Source: Strix aluco (Eukaryota; Chordata; Aves; Strigiformes; Strigidae). From it: 64,000 nt of DNA. The stretch spans positions 77,146,303 to 77,210,302 of the forward strand of contig NC_133935.1 of assembly GCF_031877795.1 (NCBI RefSeq). Reading direction: 5' to 3'. Of the stretch, positions 53,101 through 64,000 are shown in pieces (position 1 is the first letter of the stretch; the number at the start of each line of letters is the position of its first letter). A program made the translations under genes and the position numbers. The notes under the pieces were generated by a model that was not told the origin of the DNA, ran no database searches, and saw only the letters and a program-made list of their open reading frames with translations.

Positions 53101-56100
53101 CTGTTTTCCAACTCTGTGCACAACCGAAACCCCCAACTATTCAGGGTGATAAAGTCAGGTAACTGGCAGTGAGGCTACAGAAACGCATTTGAGTAGGTAA
53201 CATGTGCCATGACCCTTCAGCTGGGTGTGGCCCCACACTTGACCAACTTTGCCATCATAACAAAATGAAAGTGAAGGCAATAGGGGAAAAGACATACAAA
53301 CATGTCTTGGACAAACTATCTTTTTTCCTGCGTAGCCCAGCACTGTATACAAGACTGATAATGTTGCTAAGTGTACCTGCCAACACCTTTGATCGAAGAA
53401 CTCCATGCTTCAGTGCAAAAAATGTGTGTGCGGGGTTTTTCCACACAGCGTATTAGTGATTTACTCAGTGTGTGCCAACAGTTGGCTCAGAGCACGGGGC
53501 AAAATGTCAGTGCAGAGAGCTGCAGAGCCTGAAGCTGGGCAGCCTCCGTGAGCTGGCAGTCTGTCAGCCTGGCCCTCTGTTGGGGAAGGGCACAGACATT
53601 TTCAGGTGCCATCGATTTCTGAGCTTTACAGGATTAGGAAAAGGGTTTGAAAAGAGTCACGGATTTCTTGGCAGGATTTTTTGCCTCAATAGGCATTTTA
53701 ATAATTGTCATATCAAAGGATAAAAACTGTTTACTCATTTTCTAGGCCACAGTCCCATCTCTTGGTGGTTGCAGGTAGGCCTCAGACCTACATTTCCCTC
53801 AAGCAGCAGTTCTATCTTCCAGAGCTTAAACCTTCACATACAGGATATTTAAAACCCAAATGCTCAAAGACATCTGATCACTGAAGTACTGCTTACACCT
53901 ATGACTCCTATTAATTTCAGTGGGTCTTAAATAACAGTCAGCCACCCCTGGACCTGGGCACAAGGCTCAGGTTGCTCTGGTTGTAAAGAGCTCTGAAAAT
54001 GTGACCCTGGGGTGATTGATCATGGGGCTTACCAATACCCACCTAACCAAAAGAGTAACTGATAAGTATAACCCAAAGTTAGATTATAGTGAATGCTATT
54101 TAAATAGCACAGGTTTGGATTGCAAACCATGCCTGAACTACTGCAAATGTTGACGTGGTCTGTCTTCAAATAGGTGGCACACCCCAGCTCCCACAGTTTC
54201 AAGGAAATTTTTTAATTAGTGCAGTCAGTGTCGGTTTGAGACATTTTGCCTAAATGAAAGGTTTCTTGCAAATAAAAACTGGCCTGCTTTGTCTTATTTC
54301 TGTGTTCAGAGATTGAGGGTTGCAAACCAGAAGGTATGAAACCAGCAAGTATTTAGTGAAGTTCCAATTAATGCTTCCCAGTAAGTTTTTGCTCCTTTTA
54401 TGCATTTTTCTACTGAAAGTCAGTGGTTTGTAGTCAAAAGTTAATAAATGTACCAGCTTTCAGCATCTGGAGAAATCATATTCCAAAACAAATTGTAAGC
54501 TTTACATATTGCTTAGCTCTGGTGTGGTCACTTGATTCCTGAGCAATGAACACATTCTGTGTGTGTAGGACAAACTCTTCACCCTAAGAATGCAATCTTG
54601 CAAACACCAGCTGTTTAGGGTTTTAGGCAACAGAAAGAAAAAAAACAAAATAAAATAAAAAAAAAACTAGAAAGCTGTATTTACAGCTGCATTAACAGTT
54701 AATACCATGAATTTCTTTCAGACTCAGAACAAAACTGACCTTTAAGAGTAGCAAACTTGGAATATAAATGGAAAACATGGTCTGATTATGAAAGCTCTGA
54801 TATAAAGCAGGTTTTATTCTTACAGTGCTTGTCAAGCCCTCAGCTTGGAACTGTAAAGCTCTTTGGTTGCCATGCTTTTCCAGGCAGATGATAAATCTGC
54901 CTGCTTTGTGCAGTTTGATATGACAGCATGGCTCGTGTGATTCTTTTAAGCAATGAAAATATGCTTGAGACCACAAGATTGTGTCACAGATAAAGGAGTT
55001 CTCTCTTGCAGTGTTTTTTTCACAGGGATGTTAAGGGTGTTGAAACGTTCCTGGTTCATGCACATATGGTCACTTATTGATTGGCTCTGTAGATCCAGTT
55101 ACAGCAAATGACATTATATGCCCTCCTTCCTAATTACTTAATGAAATCCCCTTGGGCTGCAACAATTTCCATATCTAAGTGGGTGGTTCATGCATAAATA
55201 TAATGAGTGGAGCTGAAGCAATCCTTTTAAAAGCAGAAGCATAAGGCCAAAGGCCATTTCCTATAATTAAATTAGATAATTTAAAATTAAGTTGGATCAG
55301 GTGGGTTGCTGTGGTCAGAGAGGTGTGCCTGGCGGTCTGAGTTACTCTGTCAGAAAGAACACTGTGGTTGTACATCTCTTCTGCTTGTAGTGGTCTGGCA
55401 GCTGGAAAGGGTGGAGGAGGCAGTTCCTGGGAGCAGCTCCCCAGCAGCATGGAGAGGTCAGTGATCATCCAGGTGTATCCACCAGAGTCAAGCAACTCAA
55501 TCCCTACTGCAGCCTTTCAACTGTCCTGGCCTGTGACTTCTTCTGCCTCTTATCTGCCCTGCTGACCTAGACAGAGGCTGTCATTTGTGTATTTGAACAG
55601 GTCTAAGAGCAAAGGGCACTGTTCCTGCCTGGGGCCTCTAAGCATTGTTACAGTGCAATATGGAGGAAGTTGATACTCTTCAGTTAGAGTATGCTGCCTT
55701 TCACCCAAAAACAAGAGAGAAGGGGAATGAACCCAGGGCACTCTCTGTGCACATGTCCCAGTGCATGTCCCTGAATCTTATGAAGTCTTTCAGCTCATCC
55801 ATGGTGTTGGTATCACTGCTCTTCCACCCTTCCAGTCACCCTGACTCTTCAGTCATCCCAGGAGGCAGCTATGCTGAAGCTTATCTCACTTAGTGTTATG
55901 TGTCCTTACTATAGGTATTATACCAGCACATTACACCCTCTTTGTAGTTAATGGACAAAAAGAGGCACTTGTGAGTCATGATTCCTCTAATCTTAAGGCT
56001 TGTGATGAGATATACCACAAATGGCAAAGGCTTATTTCTAACCCTTTGACTAAGGAATTGAAAGAAGTAGCTCATATGAATGCCTCTCCTCATGATATTT

Positions 56101-57081
56101 GGTGTATTTAGGGCTGCACAACACCAGAGAGAAGGTTTGAGGTTTTATTTTTGCTATGTGTGGCATGGGGTCTGGCTTCAGAACTGTCTCTTCAATATGT
56201 TGCATCTGGCTCTGGATGCCTGAATCAAAACTCCCACCTGACCTACATGACACTTCCTGGCCACAATCAGCTAAGCTTCATCTGCCCACATGTGAGCACA
56301 CCAGTTACCTAAGCTCAGGAGTTTTGAGGATTTCCACAGCAGATATTATTCCAATTGCAAAGCATGAGCCTGTAGTTATTCTCAGACTATGTGTAACCCC
56401 AGTTAAACACAACCAGAGAAAGACTCCTCCAACTCCTCTCTTTCCAGTCACAGGTCACGGGGCTAACTCAAATGCCAATCACTCCCCAACCAGAAGAGAT
56501 TTTAATCCTCTCAACCAGCTTGAGGCTAGCTTCCTTGTTGCATCTTGGCCAGGGGTATCTAAGTCTCTCTTGCTGAGTTGGTTGGCTTTGCATGGGAAAG
56601 AGAAGAAAGGAAAAAAGAAATCTCACAACCCTAAATAACACAGTGCTCAGGACTGTTATCTGGAAGAGAAACCAGCATTCCAGTCTCTTTGAGCATTGAA
56701 ACATCTCTTTTGTACAGATTGCACTGAAAATCCATCCCAGAGCCTCCATCTAGTTCCCACTACATAGAGCAGCCCAATGTTGTGGCCTGAGACTTGCTCA
56801 ACAACTCTCTTGCTCAAGAGGGAGGACTGACAGCAGCAAAACCTACATGAATGCATCAACGAGTTCTGCATTCATGTGACAGGTCCTTCTTCAATAATTT
56901 GAAACTTACTCCTCCAGAAATTGTGTTAATGTTTATTTGAAAGTCCTTTGACCTTATAGAGGTATTGTTTTTCTCAGGAGATAGGGCAATAAACAGAAGC
57001 ATCAATATTTACCTTAACAGAAAAGTGTTTTGTCTGTATCAGTTTTCTTCTTTTTTGTGATTTCTCCCATATATGGGCTGC

Positions 57082-57102
57082 AAAAAAAAAAAAAAAAAAA
57101 AA
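57082..57102 (+). repeat. Poly(A) tract
   Basis: An uninterrupted run of 21 A with no recognisable retrocopy upstream. Confidence 0.9.
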
Positions 57103-60100
57103 TCTCTTTGTTTCTTCAGTTTTCAAATTGGAGGGAAAAGGGAACTTCCTGCTGTTCTGAAAACATGCAACCACATTCACGGCAATGGCTGAGCTATGAT
57201 CATCTTTCTTGTGTTGCTAGAAGTTGCTGTGCGGTGGCAGGCATGCTGCCCCTGCAGGCTTTACAGCAGTCAGCTAGCACATATCAGCAAAGGTCCAACT
57301 CATCTTCACAAAACTAGTTATAAATTACCAGCAACTGCTTGCTTATGAGCAGAGTATGATGACTGTATTGGTACACATTGCATTTATTTGCTGTAACTCA
57401 TTTTTCAGCATTTCAAACCCCTTTTTTATCTCTGTGAAAAGGCCAGTATGCAATTTGGGGTCAGTGGTGATAAGAGAAGTTGAAAATATTGGAGGTTAAA
57501 TATCCTCTGAGACTTACATTTTCATTTCAGCTGTTTCTGTGCATGTGTAGCTGTCCACAGAATAGAGTGGGAGATCTGGGATGACACATTCATTTTGAAT
57601 TACAACCAATTTTCTGACCAGCCAAATGAAAATATAAATTCAGGCTGTGCTCAACCGTCTCTGCAGCTCTCCCATATTAATTACATCACACGTTTCTTTG
57701 AGTCGGTGGACCCAAGTGATTACAAACAAACAGACAAAAACACAGAACCACCCTGAAAAGACAGCTGGGAGACCAAGGGTCAAGATTTGTGGCAGCAAGG
57801 AAAATTAGAGTGCACTACTGGTACAAATTCCTATATTAATGAAGAGAAAATAACCTTCAGAGATACAAAGCACCAGTATATTGCCAAGCAGCTATATCCT
57901 ATAGCAACGGAAAAATTTTTTTGATTTATATTTTAAAAAATTTCTATCCTTAAAATCAACTCAATATTTAGTTAATGGGACACTGTTAATAATTTCTGGT
58001 CCAGGACTGGACTGTAGAACTGACTCATTTTACTATTTTTAAGTGTGGAGGCACACTGTAAAACCAAGTTTTAAGTATACTCTGATCAACAGTAAAGAGA
58101 ATATGAGCCATATGCTCGTTGATGTTAACGCAGTAGTGTATTCTAGCACCATCTAGCCACCTTCAAAGGCAACTTCAAGTCAGCAAAAAGGCCTCAACTG
58201 TAACATATCATCAAATTGGAAATTAATGGTGTTGGTATAGTTGGTGGAGTAAACAGCACGGTTACAGGACAGCCAGGGCTGCTAAGTCAGTTATGACTGA
58301 GTTTTGTCAAATAAAATCAACAGCAGGGTGCATTTTAATTTCTCTTTTACTTCATGTTACCAGAATCTGTGGGGTATTATTTAATTCTGATTTTGGTTTT
58401 GATTTTTTTCTTAATACTACTGATCCCATTTTTCTCTGGTTATTTATTTTTTTAAATATACCTTCTGAATAATTTCTCATTACTGTGTGTTTGCGATATC
58501 CTGACTTTGTATATGGTTACCATGACCATAGTAACCTAAAATAAATAACACAGAAAGTAAGTGTTCTTCTCAGTGACTTGGAATGAATTTATGAAGAGAG
58601 AATATAGAGCACCCACGACCAGGCGGTGAGAAAGATTTCAAATGCAGAAGACCCTGGACACAGGAAAAAGGAGGCTGAGCATGATTCTCAGAAAGCCTGA
58701 TCCCACAGGCCTTATTCAGCGCTCACTCATCCAAGCTGAGTAACTAATGTCAGTAGGAGTTTTCACTAGGAACCTGGCTTAAGGAACTGAGAAAGGGAGT
58801 ACATTGGACTGGGCTGCAATTTAATATGTCTTCAAGGAAATACTTGCTGGATCTTTCCTAGGATCTGGAGACGAGATTTGCTAGATGATGTGTGTGTTAG
58901 CCAAGGAGTTTATGACATTGCACAAGACTTTTAGCATGAACTGTCTTGACTTGAATTCTGGTTCTTTCATGAACTATAGAATTCCTGTTCTTTTCCAGTA
59001 GATAAATTTCAAGTTCAAGGTATGACGTATCTTAAGGACTGTCTTGTTTAGTGAAATACAAGTGTGCAACGTGCAGAAGGCATTACAGAAACCATTCTCT
59101 CATCTTACAGGTCACAGAGGTCACTACTGAGCACTATTTGCAAATCAGAGCTTTCCTGGTTATTGCACCAACCTTCCCAGTGCTGTGTCCTTCTTTAGGA
59201 TGCCAATAAGTCCCAAAGTTGTCTTACTGCAACATAGTGCCTTGTCCTGGTAAAGGGAGTTAAAATAATGGCCTAGACCCAGTGGTTGCTTTGCAAAATT
59301 CTGGTGATGAAAAGCAGCTGTGAACTGACTTAATCAACCAGTTAAACGGTGTTTATGACTCTTTCAGCTTTCTGGGACAGCACAGAGTAGCTGGAGTGAA
59401 CCAAAGGAGAGGCCCAGACTTGCCAGTCTGAGGCAAAGGAAGGGGGACTGCACCGTCTCCTTTTCTTCCCATACTGACAAGTAAAGCAAAATCTGGTGTA
59501 AATGGGGCCAGAGGGGATTCAGCATCTGGTATGGCATGACACTGTCTGCCACACTCAGGTATGCCTTCACAGCCAGTAACAGCTCAGTCAACAGCACTTG
59601 CTTCAGAGGTTTCCCTCAGAGTGAGATTTATTCTTGGCATCCAAAACGGAGTGCTCTCAATGCAGGAAGACTTGTATCACTTCCAAGATTTCTGCTGGCT
59701 GACTTTACAGTTGGCTGGAGGATGCAGGGGAAGTTTCTGTTCAGCTTATATGGTTTTCACCATCGTGTCGTTAGCTCCTTTCAAAATAACAGCTTGCCTT
59801 CTTGACAGGAATGAATAAACTGGCAAGGCAATTCTTTCTTTGTTAATCTCTAACTGGTCTCCAGCAACACTAGAAAATGAACCGTCTCTAACTCCATTTA
59901 GGGCTCCTTGGCCAGTGTGTACTGCACCACAACAGCCCCTGTGCCAGGAGATGACTAGTGTGCTCTAGAGGGCCAGGTGGTTACCAAATGGCAGCAAACA
60001 TTATTCCCTACTTCTGGAGCCCTGGATAATCCACCATGTGGCATGTTATTCTCTGCTTTAACCATTTCCTAATAGACAGCTCCAGACATTGCTAGGTGTA

Positions 60101-62875
60101 GGACACAGCACAGGACAAATCCATACATAGGACAAATCCATGTATAGGTAAATATCATAAATGTTTCTAATCCTTAGAAATCTTGGAAAGAGAAAAAAAC
60201 TTGTGGGCTCCTTTTGTCCCATATATGTGATGGAAGCATCTGGATTTGTTGCTGTGATAATAAAGGTGATCTTTCTGTTCCATGGCAAAGGCCTTTGATC
60301 TTTCTCCCCAAAGAAAACAGTCTTAGGAACAATTTGTTTGTACTCATTGTTTTGCATAGCTTAGACTAATTCTTCTGATTATTGACCTTTCTGAGTTACA
60401 AAATAATTTCTCCTACAGGTAATTTAACTGAATGTATTTCTGACTGGCAATCTGACAGATAGGTGTATATAATATAAATTATTGATATTTTTTCTCTCCA
60501 TACTTTACCTCAAGTTCCTCAAAACAAAATCCTTGAGTTGGGGTACTTGTATTGTCAGGCATGAAATAAAGAATAGTCTGAAATATGAATATAGTGCTGA
60601 AAAAGACAGAAAATATTACCCAAATATCTTTTGAGTGTGAACATGCACATTCAGCTAAGTAGTCTGGTTCTGATGTTTGCTCTTAAGCTCAAAGGCTGCA
60701 AACATCTTGGAAGTACTTCTTTATATTTTGTTTATTAACTGACACAATGAAGCAGGCAAGCTTGATGAAGCAAGTAATGTGTGGCATCTTTTGAAGATTA
60801 TAATAGGTAATATATTTCAGAGTATTGGAAAGAACAGGCTTTGTAATTAAAAGAGCTAAATTAAAGTAACCCCTCTGGGACTACTAGCCTGAGTTCAGCT
60901 GAGCAAAGTAATGGGAATGAAGAAGAGTCCACACAGAAAAAGAGGAGTAGAACAATCAAGGAAGAAGAGCTTTTAAAAGAGGAAATGGCTGAATTTTTAA
61001 CAAAAATTAAGGGGAACATAAAAGCTCTTGAAAGTGCCCAACTGAATCCTTGTTGTGAGCAGTGAAACCACATTAATCTTGGTGAGCTTTGGCCTATGGG
61101 AAAATCTAACCTTCAAGGCTGAAAGAATCATATTTTTCCATCATATAACAACATGCAGTCGCGAGTCAATGTTCACAGTGTTCATGTAAGGACCATGGCA
61201 TGTTGCATTGTTTTTTTCTGGGGTCCTGTTCCTCTCTGTCATTTTGAGCAAAGTCTTAAAATACTGTAAGGGGTTTTTTTCCAAATATTGTATCAATTGA
61301 TGAAACTATTTAAGTGTATATCATATATAATACTATGTGTAATACTATTTTTACTGAGGTCTTATTAGACAAAAGGCCTGAAAGGCTGCCCTGGACATCA
61401 TGCCCTAAGACATATACTTGAAAGCCAGTATAAACCCTATATCTCTTAGGGACCTTTGAAATGAAGACAGAGAGATACTGAACGAAGAATTACTGCAAAG
61501 ATCCAAGAAGCAACTACTACCCAAAAGAGCTGTGAACCTCAGGTTAAGTAAATGTATTTTTCTTACTCTTTCCTCATGCTACATGTTGCTGTACAAGTTG
61601 CTCAGCTAGCAAACAGTATTTCTTATTGACTCTCATTTCCCATGGACAACAATATTGGCCATTTTTTTAATTTCCTTTTTTCAAGATCCTTTGAAAAAAT
61701 TTTAGGGCTTTTTACAGTGTTGGATGTTTTGAAATCCCTTGGCCTAAACTGTCTTGAATGTGGAGCTCAGCAAACATTTGGGTTTGTTTATAAGGCTGGC
61801 ATTCAAATCAGGAGTAATGAAGCCTATACAGTGCTAAGAATACACGAATGCTGTTTGCTTTGTAAAGCTGTATATAGAATCCAATAATGAGACCTGGGAT
61901 ACAGGACAGTCTATTACTGTAAAGTAATTATTTGTTGATTGCTGAGCCAGCTGTGTTGAATTTACATCTTGGAGTGTTCAGAATGTCAAAGCATCTTTAC
62001 ATCTCAGTCTTTAGTTTAGAATAGGCATGTTAAATGACAGCACTTTTGTATTTCTTACACTGTGATGGTCTCCTGATGCTAAAAGGAAATTCTTGTTGAA
62101 ATAGTGCTGAAGAAGTTAAGTTAGAAAGTGGAGTGATTAGAAGAAAGGGTTTTTGTCGACAAATTACTCGTCTTTTAAAATGCTCTCAGAGACAGTAACT
62201 GCTCTACCCACAAGCTATTGATGTCTTGGGGCCATGAGGTCTGATTCTGCCCATGTTGAAACAGAAAAAGGACATATGTTAAAGGAAGCTAAATGGATCA
62301 GCAAATATATGGAAAGAAAAGTTCCTCTGTATGCTGGTATTTGTATGTATGCATGTATCTACCTGGAACCTGCTGGTGAGTATCTGTGTGTAGTTTTACT
62401 TGGCTCATATCACATGAAGTCACTTCTTCCCAGACCACCTTGGGGTGCACGCAAAGGGCTTAGCAAGCCAGCTGCAGTGCAAAGGATAAAGAAATATTGG
62501 TCTCCTGAGACCTAGTCCATTCCTTTAGGTAAAAGCCACACTGCCTCAACCTGCTTTTATGGCCTGCCCCACAGAATTACAGCTGCTGATTTAATTCCAG
62601 AGGCAACAATCATCTTGTAGCACTGGGAGCCACCCCACTGTTAGCGGTGCCTCCTGTGCAGGCAACATTTTTCACTGGTCCCCTCTGGGCTTCCGTGGCT
62701 TCATAGAGGAGGCTGGGCTTGACACTGCTCTGTCCCGTAGGGATCCTGCATGGGCACACGCATTGCAACAGAGTGTGTGTGGGTTTTGCATCCTGCTTTC
62801 ACTTGAAGGGAGACATTAGAAAGGTCTTGTCACCAGAAGAGACACTTTAGAAAAAAGCAGTAGCTCTGAGATGGG

Positions 62876-62890
62876 AAAAAAAAAAAAAAA
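62876..62890 (+). repeat. Poly(A) tract
   Basis: An uninterrupted run of 15 A in flanking DNA; no element attached to it is recognised. Confidence 0.85.
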
Positions 62891-63730
62891 TTCCAACAAA
62901 CATTTTAAAGACAATGGAGAAAGCTCAGATCTTTGAAGATCTCACATCTGATGTCTGAAGAAGTCCTGTGTCTTATTTTACCACTGCTAGGAGCTAAGGA
63001 ATCAGCGTTGAACTGTGCTGCAGGCCTACAGGAGGGGGAAGAAAAGGGAGGGGGGAGATCAGCAAACACAACTGAGTTGGATGATAAAGACAGAGGATCA
63101 AATCTGGGAAAGGTTTCTCAGAGTGTAAAACTCTCTAAATTGCCATCTTTTTTGGAGCCTAATCCAAACATTTCCTACAGCATGTGGGAGTGCTCGAAAC
63201 CTCAGCTTACAACCCAAACTGGCCTGAGTACTGAGCAGGTAACTCTCCAGTATCAGCACATCTAGGAACCAGGCAGTACGGAAATCCTAGAGTGAGGTAA
63301 TATTATACACACACCTCATAAAGCCTTTCAGGAACCTATCTATCTGGGAAATCAGAATCTGGGTTTAACGATCCAGAACCTTGTTGTGAAGGTCAGTATT
63401 TGTGACATTTAATTTTTAATTATTATCCCAAAGAACTGAGGAGGCCCTATGCTTTCTTGCTAAAACCCATCTGGAAAAACAGATGATAAGAGCAGTAATA
63501 ACACTGCTTGAATGATAGATGCAAGAAAAAGGAGCATACTGGAGGTGTCAGGCAGGTTATTTCATGCCAAGTACAAGCCAGGAAATGGGAGAGAGCTGCA
63601 GCTCCCTGCAGCGCAGCCCCACCAGCCTGCCTCCCCTGCAGAGCTGCTTGGAGAATGCCTCAAGTCCCAGCTGAAAGACAAAGCTGAACAACACAATTTG
63701 TTTCATCGGCAGGATTTCACAGAATGAGCT

Positions 63731-63922
63731 TGTTTTTTTGTTTGTTTGGGGTCATTTTGTGGTTTTTTTTTTGTTTTTTTTTTTTTTCTCGGTGGAATAA
63801 AAGCAGGAAACATTTACACTTCACTCCCCTTTTTTAGTCAGACATTTCTGATCGACTTTATATTTCTAGTAGAAAACCAATTTTTCTTTTTTTTTTTGGT
63901 TTGTTTGTTTGTTTTGTTTTTT
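63731..63922 (+). repeat. T-rich simple sequence with GTTT units
   Basis: Two T-rich blocks (about 63731-63788 and 63883-63922) with G interruptions of the GTTT type, separated by about 95 bp of ordinary sequence. On the + strand they yield a Phe-rich open frame that is an artefact of composition. Confidence 0.75.
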
Positions 63923-64000
63923 ACAATGAATAAAGGTTAACCTGCTTATACAAGGTCTTTATATGGGATAATTTCTGAAAGAATTTATCTCTGACTCCTC

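Larger units (their letters stand above)
50260..64000. other. 3' flanking DNA, no gene recognised
   Basis: No supported gene on either strand. The longest + frame, 160 codons at 56156-56638, has no recognisable domain. Features seen are simple: a TA-rich run near 51757-51790, a CpG-richer patch at about 52540-52670, poly(A) runs at 57082-57102 and 62876-62890, and T-rich runs at the right end. The last 500 bases could belong to the 3' UTR of a - strand neighbour but nothing proves it. Confidence 0.55.

Noticed and set aside
56156-56638. 160-codon open frame on the + strand in the 3' flank
   Set aside because: Longest + frame outside CD36, but with no recognisable domain, no splice or promoter context and an overlapping frame on the other strand; chance open frame is the simpler reading.
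42745-64000. SEMA3C 3' exons on the - strand, expected downstream of CD36 in mammals
   Set aside because: No semaphorin, PSI, Ig or basic C-terminal coding sequence was recognised; the gene is probably beyond the right edge.

Overview
The window is nuclear DNA from a bird, judged by three things: a split vertebrate gene with GT-AG introns and an avian-type ortholog of CD36, three 3'-end fragments of CR1 LINEs of the kind that dominate bird genomes, and otherwise low repeat density in AT-rich, CpG-poor sequence. The species cannot be fixed from the sequence alone.

Layout. 1 to about 14.8 kb is 5' flanking DNA with no gene I can support; it holds a purine-rich tract (about 5.95-6.27 kb) and an AT-rich stretch (about 7.7-8.2 kb). 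A candidate core promoter sits at 14.8-15.0 kb (DR1-like/AP-1 element, CRE-like half site, TATA box), followed by a probable non-coding exon 1 ending at a perfect donor at 15123/15124. The coding part of CD36 runs on the + strand from 19063 to 41023 in 12 exons, all joined in frame with canonical GT-AG boundaries, to give 471 residues (human CD36 has 472; the bird protein lacks one residue in the ectodomain between positions 104 and 118). A 3'-UTR exon follows at 42127 and ends near a poly(A) signal at 42715-42720. The stop codon TAA directly abuts the last donor. From about 42.74 kb to the end I see no gene; this is flanking DNA with simple repeats and a few locally CpG-richer patches.

Function. 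CD36 (class B scavenger receptor, fatty acid translocase) is a two-pass plasma membrane glycoprotein that binds long-chain fatty acids, oxidised lipoproteins and thrombospondin. The predicted protein keeps both transmembrane segments, the six ectodomain cysteines that form three disulfides in mammals, eight N-glycosylation sequons and the C-terminal lysines. It departs from the human protein at the fatty-acid-binding lysine (human K164), at one of the two C-terminal palmitoylation cysteines (human C464), and by an extra ectodomain cysteine (C136).

In mammals GNAT3 and SEMA3C flank CD36; I could not find exons of either here, so both are probably outside the window. I found no CRISPR, mobile system or undescribed multi-gene system. 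The items worth checking are regulatory (promoter, upstream ORFs, candidate CTCF sites) and protein-level substitutions in CD36.
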